From Fomitopsis serialis (lineage: Eukaryota; Basidiomycota; Agaricomycetes; Polyporales; Fomitopsidaceae), in NCBI RefSeq assembly GCF_022376445.1, contig NW_025955362.1, positions 1 through 35,178 on the forward strand: a stretch of 35,178 nucleotides of DNA, written 5' to 3'. The position numbers and the translations under genes were made by a program. The notes beneath the pieces are model-generated. The model was not told the origin of the DNA and did not search any database. It saw only the letters and a program-made list of their open reading frames with translations. Numbering within the stretch: the stretch's first letter is position 1; each line of letters starts with the position of its first letter. Shown in pieces: positions 1-15,480 of this stretch.

Positions 1-187
1 CTATCTACTACGTTACACTCGTGCACATGGAGCAAGTCCTCCGCCTCCTGATCGCCATGAAACTCTTTGCAAAGTGCGCTCAGAATCTCGGATCGACCTT
101 TGCCTTGCCTTGTTAATTGTTGGGCGTCCAGTGCGAAAGGCACGGAGATCCGATAGGTCGGTATTCCTTGTGATGGAGCGCCCATAG

Positions 188-546
188 AGGAAGCCTTACG
201 CGGAGGAGAACATCCTCCGGCCTGCGAACAAACGTGGCCAGAACGTGGCGTCCAGGACACCTGAGGTGCACCGCCCTCGTGTCGGAAAAAGTGCATCTGA
301 CATGTAAGTCCTAGCGAAGCCTTACAGTCGTGTCAAGGCTTATAAGGCACTGCGGGGGATCTGTAAGTCGTGATCAGGCTGTGATCAGCAGCGTAATCAC
401 GGTTGTGTTCATATATCACTTCCCCACAGGATCCACCCAAGGCGGCTCGTCTGCCTGACTATCCCCGCCACAGTTGGAGCTTTGAACGTGACGATCCGCA
501 GGCTGCACAGAATGCAAAATTCGTCTATGGCCCCAATCCGCCATGA
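188..546 (+). CDS. Possible 3' end of a truncated gene, product unknown
   Basis: This is a tentative model for the end of a gene that would start left of the window. Three short pieces can be spliced in frame: 188-303, 347-362 and 430-546. The first ends before GTAAGT. The last follows a pyrimidine-rich CACAG acceptor and runs to TGA at 544-546. The last piece reads as a polar, proline- and aromatic-containing tail (begins DPPKAARLPDYPRHSW, ends FVYGPNPP), with a composition more like protein than noise. I recognise no family. The proposed first intron is only 43 nt, and frame continuity upstream of 188 is unresolved (several alternative splice choices exist), so the model could be wrong in detail or altogether. 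Confidence 0.3.
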
Positions 547-1223
547 TGTGTATTACATGCGTGTGCCACGGCGCGACTCGACGCGATGCTTGACTTCGTG
601 AACAGTCGTGTCAAGATCTCAGTCTAAGTTGGTCTTGTGCTCACTGATGTGTAAGGATCCGTTGTAAGAGAATATGAATTAAGACAAGTGGTGTTAGTTC
701 AGGTAGTGTATGTATCACAGTATGGTAGGACCTGGGCCTTGCGAGAGCGGGGCGTCCGGGTGCGAGGGTTTTGTCGCAATTTCTTCCGGGTCCACATATG
801 CCCAGATACGTCCATATCAGATGCTGTCAGGCTGATAAGGCAACGTATGGCGGATATGGGTGATAAGTACCGGATAATGTTTTTTCGATGCACACAATGC
901 AGCCAGAATCCTGACGGTCTTATACGGCCATGTCACTACATGTAGGGCTGGACATGGAAAATTCGATTTTTCCGACACGCCGCCCTGGATGATGGGCCGA
1001 CCCGCTTCACCAGATCTTTGTACGGCGCATCTGTATCTCAGACGCATTGGGGTCGACATCAGTTGGTGGCGGTACAAAAGTAGTCACCGGCCCTCCACCG
1101 CCGGTCAGTGAATGAAGATTGGCACAGTTGATTGGCACGAATCATATGCACGGCCCTCTGCAGTGCGGATCGCATCATTGAGACTCGGTCACATTAGGTC
1201 TAGGCTGTAACGAATAGGGTGGA
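547..1223. other. Intergenic stretch, nothing recognised
   Basis: This lies between the possible gene end at the left edge and the stop codon of the LETM1-like gene, so it would hold converging 3' ends. The short open frames here (for example 688-945) have no recognisable motif or splice context. I see no RNA gene or repeat in it. Confidence 0.5.
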
Positions 1224-3528
<2,305 letters not shown>

Positions 3529-3929
3529 ATACCTGGGAGACTAGAGCCAGCTGGAGGCGGGATGAGAGTAAGTGTAGAAGGTTGTGGGCCAGGAAATGCG
3601 TGCAGCCACCAATGACGCCAGTCCTTCGGCGGACACTGTTTGCGCGTATTGACCGCGCGTAGACGCGCAGACGCGTCCCCGCGCCGCGCGTGTCACTGCT
3701 CGTTCCGGCGCGCGCGAGACATGCATACGCGTATTCAGGCCGGCATGTCGACCGTGCAGACCGTCAGGCAAGGCTGCCGTTATAGGTTACACGGGCCGTC
3801 GAAAGGAGGGACTGCACACTCGTCACTCGCATGCCAACCACTGGACAGCGAATTTCGCGGCTTCCGATTGGCCCACGCTTCCTGGCGAATCGTAATGCGG
3901 AATGTGGCATTGGACTCCAGGCGTGTACT

Positions 3930-3937
3930 TTCGGGAA
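3930..3937 (+). promoter_or_regulatory. Half heat-shock element (TTCGGGAA)
   Basis: Two inverted units TTC-GG-GAA are present with no third unit in phase. Alone this is weak evidence. It is noted because it lies about 245 bp upstream of the Hsp70 ATG, in the same promoter as the perfect element. Confidence 0.35.
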
Positions 3938-4077
3938 CACACCGAGGGATTTATCCATATGCTACTTACCTTATTGTAAGAGTTCGCAGTAATAGGCTAT
4001 CCCGTGAATACAGCATAGAACGTGGATTGCCCGGGTCAAGGTTGTCATTAGGACACGGTTTCGGCCGACAACCCTCA

Positions 4078-4090
4078 GAACGTTCGGGAA
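4078..4090 (+). promoter_or_regulatory. Perfect three-unit heat-shock element
   Basis: The bases GAACGTTCGGGAA match nGAAnnTTCnnGAAn exactly (units at 4078-4080, 4083-4085 and 4088-4090). It sits 92 bp upstream of the mitochondrial Hsp70 start codon, where a binding site for heat-shock factor Hsf1 is expected. Confidence 0.75.
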
Positions 4091-4181
4091 CGGCCGGGCG
4101 CTTATGTAACGCATTACGCTTTCAAAAATTGAGAGCGACGCGCTCCCACTTACTCACCTTCGTCTTCCATCCTCCTTCACC

Positions 4182-6550
<2,369 letters not shown>

Positions 6551-6933
6551 GTTCCCACTCTTCCGTTGTCGTATCCCCCCTTCGCATCCGCCGCTACTTG
6601 CTTCATCATCCACCTACATCGCCCCTGCTGCATCATGACCCTTTGTCACGTCTCGTCGCGCATGTCCGTCGGCATCCAGTCTTTCACGCATCCAGCATAG
6701 AGCAAAAGTAATGTTACGCACGCTATTACTTTACGGTCTCGTCGCACGCTTTTTATCGTCACGGCTTAGTATATGTATCTAGTATTGAACAATGACCACC
6801 CCACTCTCAGCATTGCTTCCCCTCTCACTTTGTTTGTGTGTTGGAATTCGCGGCGTCGAGGACATATGTGACCGGTGATCGATCGGAAGACAAATTATTT
6901 AGCGCATGTTGACCACTACCGCCGTGACTGGAA
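6551..6933. other. Intergenic: Hsp70 3' UTR and ALKBH1 promoter
   Basis: These 383 bp lie between two genes on the same strand. The first part is pyrimidine-rich, as in a fungal 3' UTR. I see no additional gene, clear TATA box or repeat. Confidence 0.5.
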
Positions 6934-8595
6934 ATGCCGACTGCAACTGAGGCAGCTCACCCCGCCACCGACCTCCATGACCCTACCAGTGCTGCGTATA
7001 AGAAGGCACGACGACTGCACCTGAAAGCTACACGTAACAGGAATCAGGACGTCGAGGCGGACTGGACGCCTTTCCGAGCGGCGGAGAAGAAATATAAGGC
7101 TCGCTTTCCTCCGCCCGACCTTTCTGACGTTCTCGACCTCGCTACGTTGGATGCATTTCGTGCAGAAGAAGTTTCCAAGGGTGGTTGGTACGGGAGAGCA
7201 GACGCGATACAATGCACGGAGATCGAATTGAATGACTGTAACGAAGCCGGTCCTTCGACTGGCAGAAAGGCGTACATCTTCCCGGACGTACCTGGTGCGC
7301 ACGTTTGAATATCTAGATTGCTGGAGACATGCTAATAGCTACTGGATGGGCTTTCATTAGGACTGGTCTTGCTACCGTCCTTCGTCGACCCTGAAGGACA
7401 GAGGCGACTCGTGCGTTGGGCTCTATCCGAGCAGGCCCGTCATCCGAACGAGACGAATCTCGATACGCACTATGTCCTCCCGGAAATCGGACTGTGGAAC
7501 AAGTACGTCGATGTGCGCAGAGGGCAGCGCGAGGATGGCCACGTCCGTTCTCGTGCTCTCCTACATACCATCCCGAATGACCCGCAGAGGGTCGAAACTC
7601 CCGGACCGCGAAGACTAGTAGCAAACGAGCCGGCAAGCAAAGACAATTACGACACGCTCTCATGTACGCCGAAGCCCCCCGCCGCACCATCCCCGTCAGC
7701 CCAGCCAATCCGTGTCTCCGCGCTGGTGCCGAAACTGCGCTGGGCGAACATTGGGTGGTCGTACCATTGGGGGACGAAGCAGTACGACTTCTCCAAGGGG
7801 AAGGGGACGATCGATCCAGAGGTTCGTTCTGTGTGCAAGCGGGCGGTACGCGCGGTCAGCTGGGATCGGGTCTTTGCAAACGATAAGTCGTCTGCTGGTG
7901 ATTGGGGTGAGGACGGCCCTGACTGGGACTCGTGGCATGAGGCGTACGGTGAGTAGTCAGTCAGGGTATAATGCACGCTTCTTAACTGAAAGGGTCTGTA
8001 TAGAGCCTGATGCGGGGATCGTCAATTTCTATCAGACGAAGGTGAGCTTGTGCACCGAGGCGCTTCGAGAGTACGCGCTCCTTAACGCTCGGCATTCGAT
8101 CTATAGGACACCCTGATGGCTCACGTTGACCGTTCCGAGGTGTGCGCAACATCACCATTGGTATCTATCTCGTACGTGTTCAGCTTCGTGCACGCTCATC
8201 CCGATCTCAGTGTACCATCTGACAGTCTAGGATGTGCGGCCGTATTTCTCATCGGAGGTCTAACCCGGGACGCGAAGCCCTCCGCAATACTGTTACGCTC
8301 GGGCGACGCGGTTATCATGTCAGGTCCTGCTTGTCGGCGCGCTTATCATGGTCAGTATTGAGATGCAGATTCCAGAGTGTTGGTGTCTCGGAGCCCGTTG
8401 ACTAACGTATGGTTGACAGGCGTCCCGCGAATACTCGAGGGTACTCTGCCGCCTCATTTGGAGTCGGGTGCGGACGGAGACTGGGTTGTCTACGAGGAAT
8501 ACTTGCGCAACAGCCGTATCAACGTGAACGTCCGTCAAGTCTTTCCGAGAGGTTTCGATCCTACTGCTCCGACACGACTTGCGAGCGATGCGTAA
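6934..8595 (+). CDS. ALKBH1: ALKBH1-type Fe(II)/2-oxoglutarate nucleic-acid demethylase
   Basis: AlkB homologue 1 removes or oxidises methyl groups on nucleic acids (tRNA m1A and mitochondrial tRNA m5C in animals; DNA 6mA has been proposed). Six exons: 6934-7294, 7361-7948, 8004-8041, 8107-8171, 8226-8350 and 8420-8595, each junction in phase. The catalytic core is complete: VNFYQTKDTLMAHVDRSE gives the HxD pair (His in AHVD, then Asp), the distal His is in AYHGVPRI, and the 2-oxoglutarate-binding Arg is in INVNVRQVFPRG. IGGLTRDAKPSAILLRSGD and VIMSGPACR match the ALKBH1 subfamily specifically. The N-terminal part includes LLPSFVDPEGQRRLVRWAL, the usual AlkB lead-in, and LRWANIGWSYHWGTKQYDF. 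I chose the first ATG in frame; there is no obvious mitochondrial presequence. Substrate cannot be decided from sequence. Confidence 0.92.
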
Positions 8596-9043
8596 GCGTC
8601 CGAGTATGGCTGCGTGCGCGCTAGAATCCTGTCCCTCGTCACATACCCCTACTTACTCTCCTGCTGACCAGCAGGTCCTGGAATGCGACGGTTTCTCGGA
8701 GCACTGGTACTGAGTTTTCATGATGCCACTGTGAATTCGCGTTCGGATGGTGCAATCACATTGTTATTGCAGAATAGCATACAAATAAAATCTGAGAGCG
8801 AACAGCCAAAGAGCTCGCTACCATTCCATCAAGATCTGTGGGTCTGAAGGTGCATTGCGCTTGTTGCGCTTCGAGAACAACTGAGTTGTATTTCCAGTGA
8901 CACTCTCAGCAGCTCTCAGCCACCGAGTGCCGCCTTGCTTGAATTTCGCGGGGTTTGAAATCAACAAATCAGCAGGGTGGCGCTTCCATATTGGGCGGGA
9001 ATACAGGTGTACGAACGACCACTGGCATTCTGTGCGGCCATCC
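8596..9043. other. Intergenic: ALKBH1 3' end and ATP12 promoter
   Basis: This 448-bp gap holds a candidate polyadenylation signal at 8784-8789. The open frame running into ATP12 from 8897 lacks any targeting-like N-terminus and is not taken as coding before 9044. Confidence 0.5.
8784..8789 (+). terminator. Candidate poly(A) signal AATAAA
   Basis: An exact AATAAA in an A-rich stretch lies 189 nt after the ALKBH1 stop codon on the same strand. Fungal poly(A) signals are loose, so the assignment is tentative. Confidence 0.35.
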
Positions 9044-10174
9044 ATGCAAGCCAGTCGTATCGCTCGTTTGCTCGCGCCTCGCCTCACGTCGCCATGTAGA
9101 CGCAACGTACAGCATCGACTACCGCTTGCTGTGAAGAGACATGCCTCTGTCGCAACCTCAGGGCCAGCAGTCACCGCGACAAACCGTAAGACGATGGTCT
9201 AGCGTCGGGTTTGTTACGCTGAACCGCTGCTTCTGTTAGGTGCTGAAGCGACATTGAAGCGGTTCTGGAAGACGGTGGACGTTGAAGAGCGCCCAGATGC
9301 ATTCGCCGTCACTCTGGACAAGCGGCCTCTGCGGACGCCAGGCGGGAAGCCTCTGCTATTACCGAAGAGCAAGAGACTCGTAGCTACTCTGGTTGCCTCG
9401 GAGTGGGAGAATCAAGAGACTCTGCTCAAACAGCATTCGCTGCCCATGGTACGCGCGTATGCAGCTTACATCAGTTGCACTACTCATTATTTAACTAGAC
9501 GTCTCTTGCGTCCAGGGCTGTTGATGCATTCTCGGAGGAACAGGCTCGAGCAGAAGTACGTGAACAGTTGCTGAAGTACTTCGAAACGGATACCATCTGG
9601 TATGCTTGCTGCTGCAGTGTATATTTGCTCCCAGGCAATTGACGGCTACCTCATTAGTTTCCGTCAAAATGAGCCGGCCGTCCTTGTGAAGCTGCAAGAA
9701 ACGCACTGGCGACCAATCCTTGACTGGGCGCAGTCCACCTTCGGCATCAAGGTCAGCACGACGGACTCATTCCTGCTCGACCCGCATCCAGAAGAGACCT
9801 ACGAAAAGCTTGACAAGCTGATGTCAGAGTTTGACGTTTGGGAGATGGCAGGTACGTCTTCATTGTGTCTTGATATTCGACTTTCCTCATGTGTTCTCGT
9901 GCTCCTAGCTATGGAGCGAGCTACGTATACCACCAAATCGTTCCTGATTGCCCTCGCTCTTGTCAAGAGGCGGGTCACGGCAGAGGAGGCAGCACTGGCG
10001 GCTCACGCGGAGGTTAATAGTCAAATAGAGCGGTGGGGCGAGGTGGAGGATTGTAAGTGGATTCATCATGCCTGTGATACCCAGTCAAGCTGATCTCGAA
10101 CAGCTCACGATGTCGACTACCACGACGTGCGAAGACAGCTGGGTAGTGCTGCATGTCTCGTCTCTAGTCTATAG
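9044..10174 (+). CDS. ATP12: ATP12-type F1-ATPase assembly chaperone
   Basis: Atp12 (human ATPAF2) binds the free alpha subunit of mitochondrial F1-ATPase and prevents its aggregation before assembly with beta. Six exons: 9044-9185, 9240-9448, 9499-9599, 9658-9851, 9909-10052 and 10104-10174. The start at 9044 gives MQASRIARLLAPRLTSPCRR, an Arg-rich mitochondrial presequence. The family core follows: LKRFWKTVDVEE, VTLDKRPLRTPGGKPLLLP, VASEWENQETLLKQHSLPM and SLASRAVDAFSE. Then come LQETHWRPILDWAQSTFGI and, near the end, ERATYTTKSFLIALALVKRRVTAEEAALAAHAEVNSQIERWG split over exons 5 and 6. The C-terminus carries HDVDYHDVRRQLGSAACL, as usual. Length (about 286 residues) is normal. No disruption is seen. 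Confidence 0.93.
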
Positions 10175-10625
10175 GTCGGCCTCGTACTTGACAATGTTAA
10201 TCAGAAACGCTACAGGATGCTGTCCTCTGGCACTTGATCATCTAGTATGTCTCTTCGATTCAAATCAGCTTCGACGGGTATCTGGTGCTGATGTACTGTT
10301 GGCTGACAGTTTGACATACTCGTTATACATGGAATCGTCAGACATGAATGTGCGTATACAGTCAAATGATGTTACCGTATCATGTTCGGATGACATATGG
10401 TTTCACACAGTCGATGCGCTTCCGCTTCTATCTCGACATGATCTTGACCATTGCCAATGCAGCTATTGGTGCAACTTTGATATCTATGGTAGCACTAGCG
10501 CAGACACGTCGAGTTTTGGGAACGAAGGATGCCTACTGCACGTGCCACACACTATATGAAGCCGACGTCCTTTCGCCTCCTGGCAGTTCCCTCACAAGGT
10601 TTGAACAACCCTGATTACGCCAAGG
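10175..10625. other. Intergenic, promoter side of first DUF4246 gene
   Basis: This 451-bp gap lies between ATP12 and the upstream DUF4246 gene. Open frames here lack recognisable motifs. No TATA box comparable to the one before the second DUF4246 copy is visible. Confidence 0.5.
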
Positions 10626-12825
10626 ATGCCTTCGCCTGATGACAGCAACACCAGCTCGAACAATGGCGGTGAAGTAACCGGTTATAGGCGCGGTTTCATC
10701 AGACTAGGCTTCAATTTCGCGCAGTATGCCCCGACGGATGTCCGCGATGAGGATGACGACAAGAAGGACGCCCCTCGCACCCTCGCAGAACTCCGGATGT
10801 GCGCGTTGAGTGCCTCTATACGCGAGAGACCCCAGTGGTATGTGAAGTATCGTGATGCGGATATTCGGCGCAAGTGGGCAGTTCAGGCTTGCGAGCAGGA
10901 GAAGGATGTACATGTCAGCCAACGCTTGACAGAAAATATGGTATGTTCCAATCTCCGCTGAAGCATTCTGACTGATGTGCGCATAGATTAACTATGTCAT
11001 GGGCGAGCTTCAGGCATACGATACACTTCGTGACCCTGCGACCGGTATTGAGGTTCGTAATGCCGCATTGTATTCTTGTCAGTAGTCAAGTAAACTGGTG
11101 ATGCATTAGCCCGGTCCTTACGAGCGGATCTGGAGATCCGTCCGGCTTGTTCCTCCTGCTCTGAAGTCCGCTCTGCTGGCTGCAGTCGCTCCCCTGGAGT
11201 CTGCTCCTGTTTTGGAGAAAGACGGAGATTCGCGGGGGATGGTTTTGATCCTCGTTGACCCATCGCTACACGGGGTTGTTTATGGACACACGACCTGTAA
11301 CGCCTCGAACGAAACACTCGACCCTCACCGAAATCGTTCCACATACGTAGAGAGCCGGTCTCAGCCTGGGCAATGGCTACCTTCGGATTTCACTGTCTCA
11401 GAAGACGGCAGTATCGCGCTTGTGTCGCGGTATATCAACAACGTACACCCAGAGGATCACAAGCCGCTCATGGACGTCATCGTCACATTGCTTGAGAAGG
11501 CAGTACCCATGTTTGAATGGGTCTTGTCTGATCTTGCACGCGTCGTGCAGGTTCCAACCCGGATGGATTTTGGGGGTCCCGAGTTTCCTCCGTGTTCTTG
11601 GCCTGACGGGGTAACCTTCCTCTTGCCTGATTGCCAGGGATCGACCGGCTCACATTGATTCGTTCTAGGACCAGCCATTTCCGGACGAAGCGGATGTAGC
11701 AAGCTTCACAGCGGCGTCGTTTCGGCAGCGGAGGGACAGGTTCGAGTGGGAGGCCCGAGAGCGGATTGGTCAACAAGACGACTCCGATGCATCGCGGCGG
11801 TCAGAACTCTACGGCCTCGACTATGGTACCCAAGCCCGACTCGCGTGGTATAATAAGCAAGGTCAACATCTATGGTCAGACAGCAAGCCCGCATACAACG
11901 GTGGCCTGAACGAAGTGCAAAAGACGGTGGACTTGCGCGGGAAGCGGCTGCAGGTGATCGTGAAGCTGACGAACGTCATGCTCACGCCGGAGAAGCCACA
12001 ATTCAATGGCACTCAGTGGCAGTATGAAGGTAGATGAGGCTTTCTTTCGGTCTCTTTCGAGACCGTCCGTCTCATACGCGCTGCTACCACGCAGGCTCGG
12101 AAGACGAAGCGATCATTGCGACGTTCGTATATGTGTGTATATGTGCCATCTTCATTAGAACACCAGTCTCACAATTCTGACAGTATTACGGATGCGAAAA
12201 CATCGCCGAGTCGAGTCTCGCTTTCCGCACAACCGTTGTCCGACCACACGACCAACACGAATACTGTTCTTTCCACCACCACGGGATCGCGAAGTACGTC
12301 CCCGCGAACTCGTTTATCATCCACTTTGACAGGATTCGTCTCGAGTTTGGAGCAGTGCGAGCAAAACATTGGTCATTTCTCAATTGGAGAAGACAGATGC
12401 GTCGCATACCCCAACTGTTACCAAAATCGACGGTCGCCCATCCGGTTGCAAGACGCGAGCAAGCCTGGCCACTTGAAGGCCTTATATCTATTCCTCGTTG
12501 ACCCGCACGTCACGCTCCCTTCGACGGCCACAGTAGGTCCGCAACAAGAGTCGTGGATCCGCCGCGCCGTGCAGGACACAAATCTGTTCAGCAGGCTTCC
12601 GCCGGAAATAGCAGACGTGATTTGGGAGCAGGTCGATGCGATGACGTTAGAACAAGCGCAGATACACAGGGAGAAGATGGTGAAGTACCAGGGAATGCCA
12701 CTCTGGATTGGTAAGGGCGAGGAGGAATTTTCGGAACGCTTTGGCGATCCATTCATTCTGTCGTGCGTAGAACCTCGTATGTCACCCGGTGCGTGGGCTG
12801 AAAATGTGGGGACAGCGAGGACTAG
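10626..12825 (+). CDS. DUF4246 protein, upstream copy, predicted pseudoenzyme
   Basis: This belongs to a large fungal family (DUF4246) of unknown function. Eight exons join in phase: 10626-10940, 10987-11052, 11110-11610, 11669-12029, 12095-12132, 12184-12293, 12346-12762 and 12816-12825, about 605 residues. Family landmarks are present: LRDPATGIEPGPYERIW, WLPSDFTVSEDG, YINNVHPEDHKPL, KRLQVIVKLTNVMLTPEKPQ, YYGCENIAESSLAFRT and LFLVDP. The residues expected to bind metal and co-substrate are changed against the downstream copy: WHVE is WQYE (Gln at 12020-12022), YQH is YQN (Asn at 12425-12427) and GHRK is GHLK (Leu at 12473-12475). The WHPGSDERILDLVHPSLYP segment is also eroded. The frame stays open and the splice sites are intact, so it is kept as a gene. 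An unspliced last intron would end it at 12829. Confidence 0.8.
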
Positions 12826-13025
12826 ATGATGCAAGCCTTGAAGTATTGAAGTGTTGATGTATGGTGCCAATGCTCCGCCCAGGAAAAGAAGTATTCATGT
12901 ACAGTAATGCAATGCCACGCCAGTGGCCAGACAACCGCTAGCGCTATAGTATGCAACCCAACGCAGAAACCCGTCTAAAGAATTCTAGATCTATAGTACA
13001 TGCAAAGTACACAATGTCCAGGGGC

Positions 13026-14989
13026 TCACAGCACATGCCTAGCCGCGAGAAGCAGCTCAAGGTCGACGTTCCTGCCAGGCGGCCATCTGAATTGTTGTAC
13101 GCGGAGCGGTACACATCGGGGCGTCCACGCCTCTGGGTTGTCGCTCCCACCTCGATCTCTTCCTGGTCCGTGGGGCATACCCCCACCGATACCCATCCAC
13201 ATGGACACGGGCCAGAGAGGCATACTGCAGATGCTCTGAGAGTGATCTCCGTCAACGTCTGTTCTGTGCAGAAATAGATCTAAGCTTACATCTGAGGTAC
13301 AGACTTCACCGCATCGCAGCCACTCCGTCCAATCGAGCCACTGCATGAGAGCGACGATGCGGCTCTCCCAGCTTGCGATTAGCGCTGTCGTGGCGTCGGC
13401 AGACGCATGCTCGTCGGCGTCCATGCTCTCCATGAAGACGCTGCCGTAGTCAGAGCACAGCCGGCTCAGCACCGTCTCCACGCTCGCGCGCAGGAGCATC
13501 TCCTGTGAAGTCAGGCGCACGCGAGGGTTGTACGTGACGCTGGTAGCGGCATACTTACATCGCTCAAGCGCCGAAGTGTTCATCCAAGGCGTTGCGACTT
13601 GAGCGGACCATCCCAGCGACGTTGGGTCTGCCTCGAAGAACGAGCCCCACGCGGTAGAGTTCTGCGCAGACGTGGTGTCCATGTACGGATTGAGCGGTGA
13701 GTATGCTAGGCGGCGCACGGCGAGGACAGTCTCCGTAGCATTCAGGCTCTCATCTTTGCTCACTTTATCAAGAAACTCCTTGAGCTGCATTGTTCTCCCT
13801 GCCCATTCCTCAACCACGTCTTGCGCAAGCGCGCCCCAATTCATCCCGCTGCCCTCTCCAGCCGGCCTGCTCAGCACGTCCTCCACTTCCTGCACGATTG
13901 CCGCCGCATCCTCGTCGGAGATGTTCAGCCACGCGCGATGCTCGCGCATGCCCTTCTGCGTCGCGCGTGCCCGAATGAGGCTCTGATAGCGTGGGTTGTA
14001 GAACGTCACGAACGAAGCGTAGTCGAGCGTGACGTGCGGCTGCGGGGAGACATTGCGTGCGGTCGCGGCGCGGAGCCATTCAGGGAAGGATGTGGAGGCG
14101 AACGGCGAGGGCATGCCGGAGAAGGGCCCGCCGTGCGGGTCGCGTCCGGGGCCACGGCGTGGTGGATCTCCCTTGGGCGGGTCAGGGTCTGCAGGAACGA
14201 GGCGGTTGTTCTCTGGTGGACGACCAGGCCCACGGCCGGGCCCTCCTGGCCAGCGAGGGAAGTCCGAGCCGTTCGAGTATGGTGTCCCCGGAGCAGTGAT
14301 GTTGAGGTAACTGACGAGCTGGATGAATGGCGATTCGAAGTCGCACCACATCAGTTCGCTGATATTGAATGAGTACCGCGCGAGAAACAGGGAGGTGAAA
14401 GGACGCACAAGCCGGCATTCATACGCACGATGCCCTCCACATCAAACTTCCTCGCCCATTTACAGAGCTCCTTGAGGCGTCGGTCCTCACCGAAGACGCC
14501 GCCACCTTCCATGGGGCTGTTGCCACCCTTGCCCTTCCGGCTCAGAATGACCTCCTGGCTGTCTAACCACCCGGAGTCGCTGAGGGCGGCACTCATACCG
14601 TCAACGTAGATTATCTTGGTGGGTCGGAGAGTCTGGTAGGTGAGCATGAAGGTGAAGCCGCGCCCACCCATGATGCCATAGCTCATCTCGGGATCGAAGG
14701 CAAACCACTCCTCGGTGTCTGGGATGTCAGCGTCTCTGCGTGCATGGTAGAGCAGAGTGAAGGATTCGAGGGTCCCTGGAACGATGGTGTGCCCGTTCCA
14801 GTGGTAGGTGTTGGGCCATTGTTGGAGTAGCCCAGAGAGGGAGTTGAAGATGAACGGAGCGCTCGAGTTGTCCAGTGCCAGTGGTGACCGTATGTCATGT
14901 GCAGACCCGGGGTGTGGTCCTACGAACGGCTGCTGCCCAGCGAGCACAGCCCCGGGGAGGAGAGCCGCAATCAGAGGGAGAGGAAACAT
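13026..14989 (-). CDS. Secreted protein of unknown function with Gly/Pro/Arg-rich insert
   Basis: Three exons (14989-14409, 14358-13290, 13235-13026) give about 619 residues. The start MFPLPLIAALLPGAVLAGQQ is a clear signal peptide, and there are several N-glycosylation sequons (NGSD, NISD, NSTA, NTSA). The N-terminal domain contains GSAHDIRSPLALDNSSAPF, LLQQWPNTYHWNGHTIVPG, ESFTLLYHARRD and EWFAFDPEMSYGIMGGRGF, which I believe recur in other fungal secreted proteins of unknown role. Residues about 230-275 form a low-complexity stretch with GPGRGPGRPP and RRGPGRDPHGG; a similar PHGPGRDRGG lies near the C-terminus, after the conserved-looking CGEVCTSD and MPLWPV. The last intron (13236-13289) is 54 nt and in frame, so retention is also possible. 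I do not know its function. It is wedged, in opposite orientation, between the DUF4246 copies. Confidence 0.8.
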
Positions 14990-15480
14990 GGGCGTGTGTG
15001 GGAGAGCGGGCGACCATGGGGGTTATCTGCCGCCGTGCTCCTTTCCCGGTTCCCTGCCCGCAGCAGCCCAAGCTCAAGGCGCGACGCGGGGGTGTGACCG
15101 TGACAGGCGCGTCGCGCTTCGCGTGCGCCTGCCGCACGCATCTGGCACGCATAGTACCATGAACGTGCCTCCAGCGACCACCGCCATCCTGCTCAGTGCC
15201 CAGTCGTCATGCAATGCAGATCCGGTCGTATGCCTGGTCGCGGTGCATTGTATTCGGACAGTTTCTCCCGCTACACCGCTACATCGCTCACGATCTCGGA
15301 CTTATTGCCTGAAATATCTCTCTTGACTCAACGCCCATGCATGATCAGCGTGCACTTGCAAGTAAGGGCGAACAGCCTCGAGGCCCCCAATGGATTCTCA
15401 TTAACCCAGCTTGGCCGACACACCCGATATAAAAGCTCAGACCCTTTCCACAGCCAAGTCCCACTTCTCAGAGTCGAAGC
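14990..15480. promoter_or_regulatory. Divergent promoter of secreted-protein gene and second DUF4246 gene
   Basis: These 491 bp separate two start codons facing away from each other. The right side has a strong TATA box at 15428-15434. No TATA box is evident for the minus-strand gene. Confidence 0.55.
15428..15434 (+). promoter_or_regulatory. TATA box of second DUF4246 gene
   Basis: TATAAAA lies 46 bp before the ATG at 15481, implying a very short 5' UTR. TATA-containing promoters in fungi tend to be regulated rather than housekeeping, which suggests inducible expression. Confidence 0.65.

Larger units (their letters stand above)
3529..4181. promoter_or_regulatory. Shared divergent promoter of LETM1-like gene and mtHsp70
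   Basis: These 653 bp separate the two start codons, which face away from each other. The region holds a perfect heat-shock element at 4078-4090, a partial one at 3930-3937, and an inverted CCAAT-type GATTGG near 3867. No TATA box is evident for either gene. A 209-codon open frame runs across the region but overlaps the Hsp70 start in another frame and looks like chance. Confidence 0.6.

Noticed and set aside
688..1077. Short open frames on both strands near the left edge
   Set aside because: They overlap one another, have no motif and no splice support, and lie between converging genes.
13821..14372. 183-codon plus-strand frame
   Set aside because: It lies wholly opposite the GC-rich Gly/Pro/Arg part of the secreted-protein gene and is a composition shadow.
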